From an uncultured Carboxylicivirga sp. (GTDB taxonomy: Bacteria; Bacteroidota; Bacteroidia; Bacteroidales; Marinilabiliaceae): a stretch of 64,000 nt of DNA. Each line of letters begins with the position of its first letter. Positions within the stretch are counted from its first letter, which is position 1. The notes below the pieces were generated by a model, which saw nothing but the letters and a program-made list of their open reading frames with translations, was not told where the DNA came from and searched no databases. Made by a program: the position numbers and the translations under genes. This document shows positions 34,722-43,758 of this stretch, in pieces. Location of the stretch: positions 682,001-746,000 of the forward strand of contig CANNEA010000001.1 in NCBI GenBank assembly GCA_947503525.1, in the 5' to 3' direction.

Positions 34722-37370
34722 ATGAAAAAGAATTGTTGTTTGTTGTTTGTTATAGCTGTGACTGTATCATTAGTGCAGGCGCAGAACTTGATCTCTGCAG
34801 AGGAGAATGGGCATAAGATTGTGATACCTGCAGAAGAATCGTCTTCTGATGAATGGCCGGTATTAACCACCTACGATCAGGATCATATTGCCAGAATTGC
34901 CATGCCAATAGGAGGGATTGGAACCGGAACTGTATCACTTGGTGGAAGGGGTGATCTTCGTGACTGGGAAATCATGAATACTGCGGCTAAAGGGTTTATA
35001 CCAACCAGCGAAAATCTTAGATATATTGGGCCATTTTTTGCCTTGCATACTCGCACTGCAGAAGGAAAAAAGGATACACGGGTAATTGAAGGGCCATTGG
35101 ATGTATCCCTTTACGAAGGAGCTTTTGGAAGTCCTGCCGTAAATCACGGCTTTCCTCGCTTCGAATCGTGTAACTTTAAAGCAGCCTACCCTTTTGGTCA
35201 GGTGATACTTTCTGATACTAGATCACCACTTGATGTACGCATCAAAGCTTTCAACCCAATGATACCAGGTGATGCCGATGCAAGTGGAATTCCCATTGCA
35301 GAAATTACCTATGAGTTGACAAATACTACCAATCAAGAAGTGTTTGCTTCGGTTTGTGGAAATATGCCCAATTTTATTGGAATGGATGGGTCTAAGATAG
35401 AGCCCATTGGTAGAAGTAAAGCCTGGGTGCCTGTAGGTGCAAAAAACAATAAAAATGATTTTAGAAAAGAGAAAAATGCACAGGGAATATTCATGAGTTC
35501 CGACGGGGTTGATAAAGGATCATCAGCCTGGGGTAACATGGCTCTAACTACCTTGATCGATGAAAAGGTTAGCTATCGAACCTCATGGGGTAAGGAGCAG
35601 TGGGGTAACTCTCGCTTAGATTTTTGGGATGATTTTAGTGCAGATGGATATCTAGAAAACCGAGAACACAATGGCGAAGATCGACCCATGTCATCTTTAG
35701 CTGTAGAAGTAACCTTGTCACCCAATAGCAGTCGTGAAGTCACATTTTATCTCACCTGGCATTTTCCCAATCGTGAAACCTGGACACCTGCAGAGGATGG
35801 TTTAAGTGATATGCTCACCAATTACTATGGAACAAAATACGCAGACGCATGGGATGTGGTTGAGAGAACAATACCTGAACTCCCCAATCTGGAAAGTAAA
35901 ACCAAAAGTTTTGTAAATGCCTTTATTAATAGTTCTTTGCCACAAGTGGTAAAAGAAGCAGCTCTAAACAATACCTCCACTTTGCGATCACAAACTTGTT
36001 TTCGTACTGCCGACGGACACTTCTTTGGATGGGAAGGTACTGCTGACGACAGAGGAGTTTGTCACGGAAACTGCACACATGTGTGGAATTATGAGCAGGC
36101 AACACCCTTTTTGTTTGGAGAATTGGCTTGCAGCATGCGCGAGGTAGAATTTGCACATGCTACCGATGAACATGGTCTTTTAAATTTCCGAATAAATTTA
36201 CCCTTACAGCGAGCCACAAGTTTTAATCGTACTGCAGCCGATGGTCAGATGGGGAGTATTATGAGAATGTACCGCGATTGGCAATTAAGTGGTGACGATG
36301 CCTTGTTGGAAAAATTATGGCCTAATGTAAAGAAAGCCATGGAATTCTGTTGGATTGAAGGAGGCTGGGATCCCAATATGGAAGGGATTATGCTAGGGTG
36401 TCAGCACAATACAATGGATGTGCAGTATTTTGGCCCAAATCCTCAAATGGGTATTTGGTATCTTGGTGCGCTTAGGGCTAGCGAAGAAATGGCTCAATAT
36501 ATGGGCGACAAAAAATTTGCGAAAACTTGTAGCGTATTATTTGAAAAAGGAAGCAAATGGATTGATGAAAATCTGTTTAATGGGGAATATTATATCCATA
36601 TTATTCAGGCTCCTGAAAGTAGTGATGATATTGCCCCTTTACTCATAAAAGGATTAGAATCTAAAGATTTAGGTAATCCTGCATATCAGTTAGGAGAAGG
36701 ATGTTTGGTAGATCAGTTGGTAGGCCAGTTTCTTGCCCATATATGTGGCCTGGACTACTTGGTGAATGAAGACAATATTAAAACCACTCTTGAAAGTATA
36801 ATGAAATACAACCTTAGAGATGATAGCAGCTCAGATTTCAATTGTATGCGTTCCTTTGTGTTGGGAGATGAGAAATCACTTGTTATGGCAGCTTATCCAG
36901 GTAAGCGACCTTTATTTCCTTTTCCATATTTTACCGAGGCCATGACTGGTTTTGAATATACCGCAGCAATAGGGATGATGTACGAAGGACAAACTGAAGA
37001 TGGATTGACTTGTATTAAAAACATCAGAGACAGGTACGATGGACTTAAACGAAATCCATTCAATGAGGCAGAATGTGGGAATAATTATGCCCGTGCCATG
37101 GCCAGTTGGGGTGCGGTTATTGCGCTTTCAGATTTCAATTATTCTGGCGTGGAGAAATCTATGTCTTTTGCCCCTTTTGAAGGCAGTATGTTTTGGTCCA
37201 ATGGCTATGCGTGGGGAATTTGTAAACAGACAGGATCAGAAGTGGAGCTCACGGTACATCATGGAAGCATTGAACTGAACTCATTCGCATTAAAAAATGA
37301 GAAAACAGTAAAGTTTAAAGAGACGCTGCAGATTAAGGCGGGAGAAATAACAATTATAAATATGAAATAA
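34722..37370 (+). CDS. GH116-family glycosidase
   Basis: An 882-residue exported enzyme counted from ATG 34722, where a normal signal peptide starts (MKKNCCLLFVIAVTVSLVQA); the ATG at 34665 adds 19 unlikely residues. GH116 features: N-terminal domain with MPIGGIGTGTVSLGGRGDLR and a helical catalytic domain with GNCTHVWNYEQATPFLFGEL, whose Glu is the likely nucleophile. AADGQMGSIMRMYRDWQLSG and GIMLGCQHNTMDVQYFGPNP carry the candidate acid/base Asp. ARAMASWGAVIALSDFNYSG is near the end. GH116 enzymes are beta-glucosidases, beta-xylosidases or N-acetylglucosaminidases (the GBA2-like group); which one cannot be read here. It starts in the run after GH95 and is followed at 12 bp by the first small beta-helix gene. 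Confidence 0.9.
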   Translation: MKKNCCLLFVIAVTVSLVQAQNLISAEENGHKIVIPAEESSSDEWPVLTTYDQDHIARIAMPIGGIGTGTVSLGGRGDLRDWEIMNTAAKGFIPTSENLRYIGPFFALHTRTAEGKKDTRVIEGPLDVSLYEGAFGSPAVNHGFPRFESCNFKAAYPFGQVILSDTRSPLDVRIKAFNPMIPGDADASGIPIAEITYELTNTTNQEVFASVCGNMPNFIGMDGSKIEPIGRSKAWVPVGAKNNKNDFRKEKNAQGIFMSSDGVDKGSSAWGNMALTTLIDEKVSYRTSWGKEQWGNSRLDFWDDFSADGYLENREHNGEDRPMSSLAVEVTLSPNSSREVTFYLTWHFPNRETWTPAEDGLSDMLTNYYGTKYADAWDVVERTIPELPNLESKTKSFVNAFINSSLPQVVKEAALNNTSTLRSQTCFRTADGHFFGWEGTADDRGVCHGNCTHVWNYEQATPFLFGELACSMREVEFAHATDEHGLLNFRINLPLQRATSFNRTAADGQMGSIMRMYRDWQLSGDDALLEKLWPNVKKAMEFCWIEGGWDPNMEGIMLGCQHNTMDVQYFGPNPQMGIWYLGALRASEEMAQYMGDKKFAKTCSVLFEKGSKWIDENLFNGEYYIHIIQAPESSDDIAPLLIKGLESKDLGNPAYQLGEGCLVDQLVGQFLAHICGLDYLVNEDNIKTTLESIMKYNLRDDSSSDFNCMRSFVLGDEKSLVMAAYPGKRPLFPFPYFTEAMTGFEYTAAIGMMYEGQTEDGLTCIKNIRDRYDGLKRNPFNEAECGNNYARAMASWGAVIALSDFNYSGVEKSMSFAPFEGSMFWSNGYAWGICKQTGSEVELTVHHGSIELNSFALKNEKTVKFKETLQIKAGEITIINMK

Positions 37371-37382
37371 CCGGGAAGTTAT

Positions 37383-38759
37383 ATGAAAACAATATTATCA
37401 TTTTTGATTTTAGGATTGCTTACTATTTGTAATGTAATTAGTGCAAAAGAAATAAAGATTAACTCTTTAAATGAGTTAGCCTTATATGCGGCAGATAGTG
37501 GTAATGTGGTTATCATGCAACCCGGTGTTTACCAAATGGAAGATTATCTAACGTCGGATGTTGTTAAAAACACCGTGCCAGATAAAGTAGCCCGATATGC
37601 AATGCTTAAGTTTAGTGGTAGTAACAATACTTTCGATTTTACAGGGGTAACCATTGAGGTTAATACTAAACTATTAAGTGTTTTTAAAGCACGAGTAAGT
37701 GAATTTTATGTTGATGGAAACAATATTCACATTAAAGGATTAACAGTAACCGATATAGGCAATCACCCAACTTTTAAAGGGGGACATTCCTTTACTGTTG
37801 CTGGCTATAATGTAAAACTAGAGAAAGTTACCTTAAATGTTAGCGGTTCTTCTCCCTATGGCTATGGCGATTTATTAGGAAAGGGACGCGGTGCTCTGGC
37901 TCCATTAAAAAAACATAGTGCCATGTGTGTGGAGGGAACAAACGATACTATTGTTGACTGTTCAATCTATTCCAAGGCATTTGGGCATTGCTTTTTTGTG
38001 CAAGGAGGACGAAATGTTTATTTCGAAAATTGCTATGCAGAGGGTGAGATAAGAACGACAGATGAAATGCTTGCCGAAACATCAGGACTAGCTTTTGATG
38101 TTGGTTTTGCCTCTGTATATAAAAATTACGATGGTGAGAAGAAAATTACTTCAGGATATACAAAGTCTTTAAATGAGTGCGGATTTCGTATGTATGGTAA
38201 AGGAGGTGTGAATGGTAGAGCAACAGGAGCAGTAACTGCAGTAAATTGTAAAGCGAAGAATACGCGCATTGGTTTTGCTTTTGCTAAAATTACCGATGAT
38301 GTTTTAATTAAGGATTGTGAAGCCATTGGTTGTGAAAATGCTTACAATATAACTGGTGTTCGCATTGAGAATAGTGGAGGTGATGTAGTAAATGGTCCTT
38401 TATTGTACGTGAATAAGGGCCATGTTTCTAACATTGACTTGTACCTACTTCCTACCAAATCAAACACCACAGTGCATGCTCTTGCTTGCATTGCTGGTAA
38501 GGATCACCAAATCACCATTAAAAAATGGAAGAACAAGACCAGAAAGCAAGTTCATCCAATTAAAATTGGCTCAACCCGACCCAATGCTACCAATGGATAT
38601 AGCCCAATGGGCACAGCGCCAACTTCCGGAGTAGTTTTATTTAATTCTACAGTTATGCCCGTTGAACTAAACGCTATATCAAGCTCTTGCGAGATTAGGA
38701 CGAATGGAGTTGTTACCGATAATGGAATAAATAATAAAGTAGAGGTTCTTGACAAATAA
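37383..38759 (+). CDS. Small right-handed beta-helix protein A (possible lyase or hydrolase)
   Basis: A 458-residue exported protein (signal MKTILSFLILGLLTICNVIS). A parallel beta-helix fold is suggested by repeated turns and short strands (NIHIKGLTVTDIGNHPTFKG, VKLEKVTLNVSGSSPYGYGD, YFENCYAEGEIRTTDEMLAE). It shares with the proteins at 38781 and 49630 the core motifs SSPYGYGDLLGKGRG, FGHCFFVQGG (about 199) and EGEIRTTDEMLAETSG. The conserved His, Arg, Asp/Asn and Glu could form an active site (inference). I do not recognise a named CAZy family. It lies 12 bp after GH116 and 21 bp before its paralogue. Confidence 0.75.
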   Translation: MKTILSFLILGLLTICNVISAKEIKINSLNELALYAADSGNVVIMQPGVYQMEDYLTSDVVKNTVPDKVARYAMLKFSGSNNTFDFTGVTIEVNTKLLSVFKARVSEFYVDGNNIHIKGLTVTDIGNHPTFKGGHSFTVAGYNVKLEKVTLNVSGSSPYGYGDLLGKGRGALAPLKKHSAMCVEGTNDTIVDCSIYSKAFGHCFFVQGGRNVYFENCYAEGEIRTTDEMLAETSGLAFDVGFASVYKNYDGEKKITSGYTKSLNECGFRMYGKGGVNGRATGAVTAVNCKAKNTRIGFAFAKITDDVLIKDCEAIGCENAYNITGVRIENSGGDVVNGPLLYVNKGHVSNIDLYLLPTKSNTTVHALACIAGKDHQITIKKWKNKTRKQVHPIKIGSTRPNATNGYSPMGTAPTSGVVLFNSTVMPVELNAISSSCEIRTNGVVTDNGINNKVEVLDK

Positions 38760-38780
38760 TATTATCTTAATTGAATTAAT

Positions 38781-40166
38781 ATGAGACTAATACATATTGT
38801 AATATTTATAATGGCACTTAGCACTTTTAATACAAAGCTAATTGCTGCAAATAATGAGACATCTAAATGTGTTAAGGATAATTGGATTGAAGTTGATGAA
38901 TTTTCGAGCTTTATCAAACTTACGCAAGAGGATAATGTAAAGGTTAAATTAAAAGAAGGCAATTATCAAATTGATAATGCGAATAGCATACGATTTATTC
39001 AAATAAGGGGTAATAACTCTCATTACGATCTGCAGGGCGTTCGCTTTATGGTCGATACCAAGCTGTTTAGTCGAACTGGTCTGGAAAAAAGCAATGATGG
39101 TAACAGCATGTATTGCGCCATTGAAATATCGGGGAACAACACTGTGGTGGAAGGCTTATATATCGAAACCTATGGCGATGAGCCTGGCAGGCAAAGTAAA
39201 AATAAAATGTTCAACATCGTTGGTTCAAATGTTACCTTAAAGAATGTAGAAGTTAGGACGGCAGGCTCAAGTCCATGGGGCTATGGAAGCCTATATGGAT
39301 TAGGTGGAGGTGTGGTGCGAAAAATGAATGGCATACGCATAGGATACCCTGCTAAAAATGTAAAACTGATTGGCTGTAAGGTGCATATGCGTGCCATGGG
39401 CCATGCTATTTTTTTGCAAGGAGCTGAAAATACTTTAATCGAAGATTGCCATGTAGATGGTTTACTTCGTGAAACCAATGCTATTCTGGCAGAATCTTCT
39501 GGCTTTTGCTTTGAGAGAGAATTCAAAGCTCGAAAAGGTGGATATATCGAGGGAACCATTGTCGCTGAAGACGGAACAATACTTCCAAATGAAATGATCT
39601 CATTAAGTGAAGATGGTATTCGAATGTATCCTGAATACAAAGGACATAAAACAATCAATACAACCGTTAAAGATTGTACTGTGTTCCAAATGCGACGCGG
39701 TATCTGTACAGGCTTAAGTACATCAGGCGATAAAGTTATAGATTGCAAAGTGACGAATTGTGTAGCCACGGGTTATAATGTTGGTAACAACGATACCTTA
39801 ATCAATTGCAGTGCCGATGCCAAATATGCTGAGGCCTTTTGTATTCCCTATTCCAATGCTAAAAATGCCTATGTTGAAATGGAAATATTGGATACAAGAA
39901 ATGGTATAGCCAACAACATGCTTGCAAAAATCAACGGTGCCGGCCATCATGTAATTGTCAAAACGTCTGACCCGGATTTTATTCCTAGCTCCATGGCTAT
40001 AAAACTTTCAACATGGGAAGGCTATGGCAACTTTAACAAGAAAGCTAAGATGCATGCCACAGATATAATTCTTGATAATCAAACCTCTGCCAAAGTTTTA
40101 CTTCTGTCAGGGGTAGAAAAAGCTGATATAAAGAGTAAAGGTGAAGTTATTGATCAGACGGAATAG
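38781..40166 (+). CDS. Small right-handed beta-helix protein B, paralogue of the upstream gene
   Basis: A 461-residue exported protein (signal MRLIHIVIFIMALSTFNTKL, then IAA). Same fold and size as the gene just upstream, with SSPWGYGSLYGLGGG, MGHAIFLQGAENTLIEDC (about 206) and DGLLRETNAILAESSGFCFE. It differs at several otherwise shared positions: GHC becomes GHA, EGE-R-TD becomes DGL-R-TN. Thus it may act on a different linkage or may be less active. Later repeats read FQMRRGICTGLSTSGDKVID and CKVTNCVATGYNVGNNDTL. It ends 2 bp before the GH43 start (40169), so the genes are tightly coupled. No named family is recognised. Confidence 0.75.
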   Translation: MRLIHIVIFIMALSTFNTKLIAANNETSKCVKDNWIEVDEFSSFIKLTQEDNVKVKLKEGNYQIDNANSIRFIQIRGNNSHYDLQGVRFMVDTKLFSRTGLEKSNDGNSMYCAIEISGNNTVVEGLYIETYGDEPGRQSKNKMFNIVGSNVTLKNVEVRTAGSSPWGYGSLYGLGGGVVRKMNGIRIGYPAKNVKLIGCKVHMRAMGHAIFLQGAENTLIEDCHVDGLLRETNAILAESSGFCFEREFKARKGGYIEGTIVAEDGTILPNEMISLSEDGIRMYPEYKGHKTINTTVKDCTVFQMRRGICTGLSTSGDKVIDCKVTNCVATGYNVGNNDTLINCSADAKYAEAFCIPYSNAKNAYVEMEILDTRNGIANNMLAKINGAGHHVIVKTSDPDFIPSSMAIKLSTWEGYGNFNKKAKMHATDIILDNQTSAKVLLLSGVEKADIKSKGEVIDQTE

Positions 40167-40168
40167 TT

Positions 40169-41125
40169 ATGAAAGAATTTAAAGAACAATGTCTACTCAT
40201 AATAGGCCTGCTTATTGCTTCGTTGAGTACAGCACAAAACAATCCCATCCTTAAAAAAGGAGAGCCAGGTTTTTTATACATCGCTGATCCGGCTGCCGAG
40301 GTATATAATGGCAAAGTGTATGTTTATTGCTCGCACGATGTTGATACTGCGGTCAATTACAGTACGATGCAGGATTATGTGGTTTTGGAATCATCCGACT
40401 TGAAGACATGGAAAAATCATGGTGTGGTACTTAAACCTCGTGAATATTCATGGGCCAATGGCCAAATGAATGCGCCTGATGTAGCGTACAAAGATGGCTG
40501 GTATTATTTCTATTTTCCTTATAATAAAACACAAATTGGTGTAGCCAAAAGCCGTCACCCCGAAGGTCCCTGGGAAAAAGCCGTAAGCGACAAAATCACA
40601 TCCATATTTGACCCGACGGTATTTATTGATGATGATGGACAAGCTTATATTTATGGCAATGATGCCAAGGTTAATTTTGGCGAAAAAGGCAAGCATATTT
40701 GGGGAGCCAAACTAAAAGATAATATGATTGAATTGGATGGAGAATGGCAACGCCTGAGTGAAGAAACGGTTAACGAGGCAGTACATTGCTTTAAGCGTGA
40801 TGGTAAATATTATTTTATGGGGCGTAAAGGTTGGCGAACGGGCTATTGGATGTCTTATTCTCCGCTACCAAGTAAAAAGTATGCTGAATTCAAAGGCTTT
40901 ATTACCGAAACACAAAAGGACGCACCAGCTCATATGTCAGCCATTGATTTTAAGGGACAATGGTATTTCTTTTACCAACGGGGAGATGTTAATGATGGCA
41001 CATTCTGGCGTCGCTCTTCATGTTTCGATAAAATGGAGTTTAATGCGGATGGAACAATTGTACCCATTGAATATACTTTAGGAGAAGGTGTGGAAACCAA
41101 TGAGCCGGTAACACCAATAAAATAA
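40169..41125 (+). CDS. GH43-family glycosidase
   Basis: A 318-residue exported enzyme (signal MKEFKEQCLLIIGLLIASLS, then TAQ). Five-bladed propeller residues of GH43 are visible: the base Asp in FLYIADPAAEVYNGKVYVYC, the pKa-modulating Asp in SIFDPTVFIDDDGQAYIYGN and the acid Glu in ETVNEAVHCFKRDGKYYFMG; MNAPDVAYKDGWYYFYFP and AHMSAIDFKGQWYFFYQRGD are typical blades. GH43 covers beta-xylosidases, alpha-L-arabinofuranosidases and some galactosidases. Length is that of a single-domain enzyme. It follows the beta-helix B gene with a 2-bp gap and precedes the sulfatase by 19 bp, so it should be co-expressed with both. Confidence 0.9.
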   Translation: MKEFKEQCLLIIGLLIASLSTAQNNPILKKGEPGFLYIADPAAEVYNGKVYVYCSHDVDTAVNYSTMQDYVVLESSDLKTWKNHGVVLKPREYSWANGQMNAPDVAYKDGWYYFYFPYNKTQIGVAKSRHPEGPWEKAVSDKITSIFDPTVFIDDDGQAYIYGNDAKVNFGEKGKHIWGAKLKDNMIELDGEWQRLSEETVNEAVHCFKRDGKYYFMGRKGWRTGYWMSYSPLPSKKYAEFKGFITETQKDAPAHMSAIDFKGQWYFFYQRGDVNDGTFWRRSSCFDKMEFNADGTIVPIEYTLGEGVETNEPVTPIK

Positions 41126-41144
41126 ACAATCTTGTAATTTTTGT

Positions 41145-42593
41145 ATGATGAAGAATATAACCTTTTTATTAATATCTGTTATTCTACTGAGTTGTCAATC
41201 AAGCTCAACTGTAGAAGAAGGTGCAAAGCCTAATGTCGTAATCATCTTAATTGATGATGAGGGGTATGGTGATGTTGGCTGCTATGGAGCAACAGGTTTT
41301 CAAACGCCAAATCTCGATAATATGGCGGCTAATGGCATGCGTTTTACCAACTTTTATTCGCCTCAGGCCGTATGCAGTGCCTCGCGTGCCGGGCTTATGA
41401 CTGGTTGTTATCCTAACCGGGTTGGTATATCCATGGCTTTGTTTCCCCATCATAACATCGGGTTAAATACAGAAGAGTATACCATTGCTGAAATGTTTCA
41501 TGATCAGGGCTATTCTACTGCCTGTTATGGGAAATGGCATTTGGGTTGGCAAAAGGAGTTTCTTCCTCTTCAGCATGGCTTCGATGAGTTTGTTGGATTA
41601 CCTTATTCAAACGATATGTGGCCGCGTTCAAGTGTCACAGGAGAGCTAATCGAAAAAAAACAAGTAAAGTATCCTGAACTGCCACTAATTGAGGGTGATG
41701 AAACAATTTCAACCATATCCAGCCTTAAAGATCAGGATAAGCTTACCCGCCTTTTTACTGAAAGGGCAGTTGATTTTATTGATCGAAATGCACAAAATCC
41801 ATTTTTCTTATACGTCCCTCATGTTATGGCGCATGTGCCATTGGGTGTTTCTGATCAGTTCAGAGGTAAAAGCGAGCAAGGCTTATACGGCGATGTAATG
41901 ATGGAGATAGATTGGTCGGTGGGGCAAATTATGGATGCCCTTGAGAAAAATGACCTAACTGAAAATACCATTGTGATCTTTACAACAGACAACGGCCCAT
42001 GGTTAAGTTATGGTAACCATGGTGGTTCAACTGGTGGTTTAAGAGAAGGAAAACTAACTAGCTGGGAAGGTGGACAAAGAGTGCCTTTTATTATTAAATG
42101 GCCTGATAACGTACCTGAAGGAATGGTGTGTAATAAGCTGGCTTGTGGTATAGATTTACTGCCTACTTTGGCATCACTCACAGAAGGTAATTTATCCGAT
42201 AACAAAATAGACGGTGTAGATATAAGCGCCCTTTTTAAAGGCCAATTTGAAGAGAACCCAAGAGAACACTTGCTTTACTATCTCGGTAAAAACAATTTGC
42301 ATGCCGTTAGGCAAGAGAATTGGAAACTGGTTTTGCCACATAGCTATAATTCAAACACCTCAAACTATGGCAATGATGGTCATAATGGTAAAACCATAAG
42401 AAAGCAGATAGAGGAACCTGAGCTTTACAATTTAAGACGCGACCCGGGTGAAGTATTTAATGTTATAGATTCACATCCTGATAAAGCCAATGAGATGATG
42501 AAAATTGTGGAAAAAGCCCGGATGGAACTTGGTGATATGAATGTAGGCATTGCAAAGGGCAGTGAAAACAGAGAGGCAGGTAGGCTTGATTAG
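41145..42593 (+). CDS. S1-family sulfatase (lipoprotein), CSASR type
   Basis: A 482-residue predicted lipoprotein (MMKNITFLLISVILLSC). Sulfatase features: metal-binding Asp pair in VVIILIDDEGYGDVGCYGAT; the formylglycine motif CSASR with Cys77, followed by AGLMTGCYPNRVG; GKWHLGWQKEFLPLQHGFDE; and FTTDNGPWLSYGNHGGSTGG. It hydrolyses sulfate esters after Cys77 is oxidised to formylglycine by a maturase (not in this window). The lipid anchor places it in a membrane compartment, possibly at the cell surface. Subfamily, and thus sulfate position, cannot be given from sequence alone. It sits between GH43 and the GH43-like gene. Confidence 0.95.
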   Translation: MMKNITFLLISVILLSCQSSSTVEEGAKPNVVIILIDDEGYGDVGCYGATGFQTPNLDNMAANGMRFTNFYSPQAVCSASRAGLMTGCYPNRVGISMALFPHHNIGLNTEEYTIAEMFHDQGYSTACYGKWHLGWQKEFLPLQHGFDEFVGLPYSNDMWPRSSVTGELIEKKQVKYPELPLIEGDETISTISSLKDQDKLTRLFTERAVDFIDRNAQNPFFLYVPHVMAHVPLGVSDQFRGKSEQGLYGDVMMEIDWSVGQIMDALEKNDLTENTIVIFTTDNGPWLSYGNHGGSTGGLREGKLTSWEGGQRVPFIIKWPDNVPEGMVCNKLACGIDLLPTLASLTEGNLSDNKIDGVDISALFKGQFEENPREHLLYYLGKNNLHAVRQENWKLVLPHSYNSNTSNYGNDGHNGKTIRKQIEEPELYNLRRDPGEVFNVIDSHPDKANEMMKIVEKARMELGDMNVGIAKGSENREAGRLD

Positions 42594-42635
42594 TAACAAG
42601 CTGATTAGATATTAAGGCAATTAAATGATATAATT

Positions 42636-43733
42636 ATGAAGGTACTTTTAAGCGCAATACTACTTGCTTTATGCATTACAGCGTCAGGTCAAAATAGCTT
42701 TAGAGATAACATTGGAGTAGCTCCCGTTGATGGTGGGTTGCAGATGGAAGATTATTGGGTTTGGGGTAGCTCAGTAATTAAAGGCGAGGATGGAAAATAC
42801 CATATGTATGCTTCTCGCTGGCCAAAGTACCTCAAGTTTCATCCCGGTTGGATGATTGCCTCAGAAATTGTACATGCAGTTTCGGATACACCTGAAGGAC
42901 CATACAAATTTAATGATGTTGCCTTAGGGGCTCGCGGTGCACAATTTTGGGATGGCCGTTCATGTCATAACCCCAAAATAGTAAAGTATAAAGATACCTA
43001 TATCTTATATTACATGGGATCTACACATCCTTTTGAAGAGGTAACAAATGAAAATGCCAATGAATTAACCTTGTCTAGTAAATGGTGTATTGCTGCACGC
43101 TGGGGAAAACGTGTGGGAGTAGCAACTTCTAAAAGCCCGTTTGGTCCATGGAAGCGTTTGGATGCTCCAGTGTTGGATGTAAAACCCAATAGCTATTACA
43201 GCTTCTTAACCTCCAATCCATCACCATTGATTAAAGAAGATGGATCGGTGGTATTGTTGTTTAAAGGGCGTAGTTATGGAGATGATGAAATTAAGCACAC
43301 TAATATGTTTATTGGCGTTGCCACTGCACCATCATTCGAAGGGCCATACACCGTTATGGGTGATGAGCCTTTGTTCTCAGAGGAGAAGTTTGGTGTAGTT
43401 GAAGATCCGCACTTATGGAGTGATAATGATGGATACCATATGATTGCTAAAGATATGTCGGGTAAAATTGGAGGCAGTCATCACGGAGGAATTATTGCCC
43501 ATTCAAAAGATGGTATCAATTGGGTATTGGATAATCAGCCATTGGCATACACCCGTGAAGTGACATGGAGCGATGGTAAAACAATCAACCAAGGACAACT
43601 TGAGCGCCCTTTTGTTCTTGTTGAAAATGGCAAACCTACACATATATTCTTTGCCGCTATGGATGGCCCCGGTGGTTTTGGTAATGGAACTAAAACCTGG
43701 AACATGGTTATGCCACTGAATGCAGGTCAATAA
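42636..43733 (+). CDS. GH43-like five-bladed beta-propeller glycosidase candidate
   Basis: A 365-residue exported protein (signal MKVLLSAILLALCITASGQ). The sequence reads as a furanosidase-type propeller: EDYWVWGSSVIKGEDGKYHM, HNPKIVKYKDTYILYYMG, TSNPSPLIKEDGSVVLLFKG, VVEDPHLWSDNDGYHMIAKD and QGQLERPFVLVENGKPTHIF. The acids in these blade motifs (Asp/Glu in VVEDPHLW and QLERPF) are candidate catalytic residues. I place it near the GH43/GH117-type superfamily but cannot name the family; uncharacterised propellers of this kind are common in marine PULs. It follows the sulfatase by 42 bp and precedes the second heparinase-like gene by 25 bp. Confidence 0.7.
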   Translation: MKVLLSAILLALCITASGQNSFRDNIGVAPVDGGLQMEDYWVWGSSVIKGEDGKYHMYASRWPKYLKFHPGWMIASEIVHAVSDTPEGPYKFNDVALGARGAQFWDGRSCHNPKIVKYKDTYILYYMGSTHPFEEVTNENANELTLSSKWCIAARWGKRVGVATSKSPFGPWKRLDAPVLDVKPNSYYSFLTSNPSPLIKEDGSVVLLFKGRSYGDDEIKHTNMFIGVATAPSFEGPYTVMGDEPLFSEEKFGVVEDPHLWSDNDGYHMIAKDMSGKIGGSHHGGIIAHSKDGINWVLDNQPLAYTREVTWSDGKTINQGQLERPFVLVENGKPTHIFFAAMDGPGGFGNGTKTWNMVMPLNAGQ

Positions 43734-43758
43734 TAACACGAATAAAAGAGACATTATA

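Noticed and set aside
39281-39769. 162-codon open frame on the - strand
   Set aside because: Antisense shadow of the beta-helix B gene, with no recognisable protein features.
43720-43758. Upstream start for heparinase-like paralogue B
   Set aside because: It overlaps the previous gene by 14 bp and adds a polar extension; ATG 43759 begins closer to the signal peptide.
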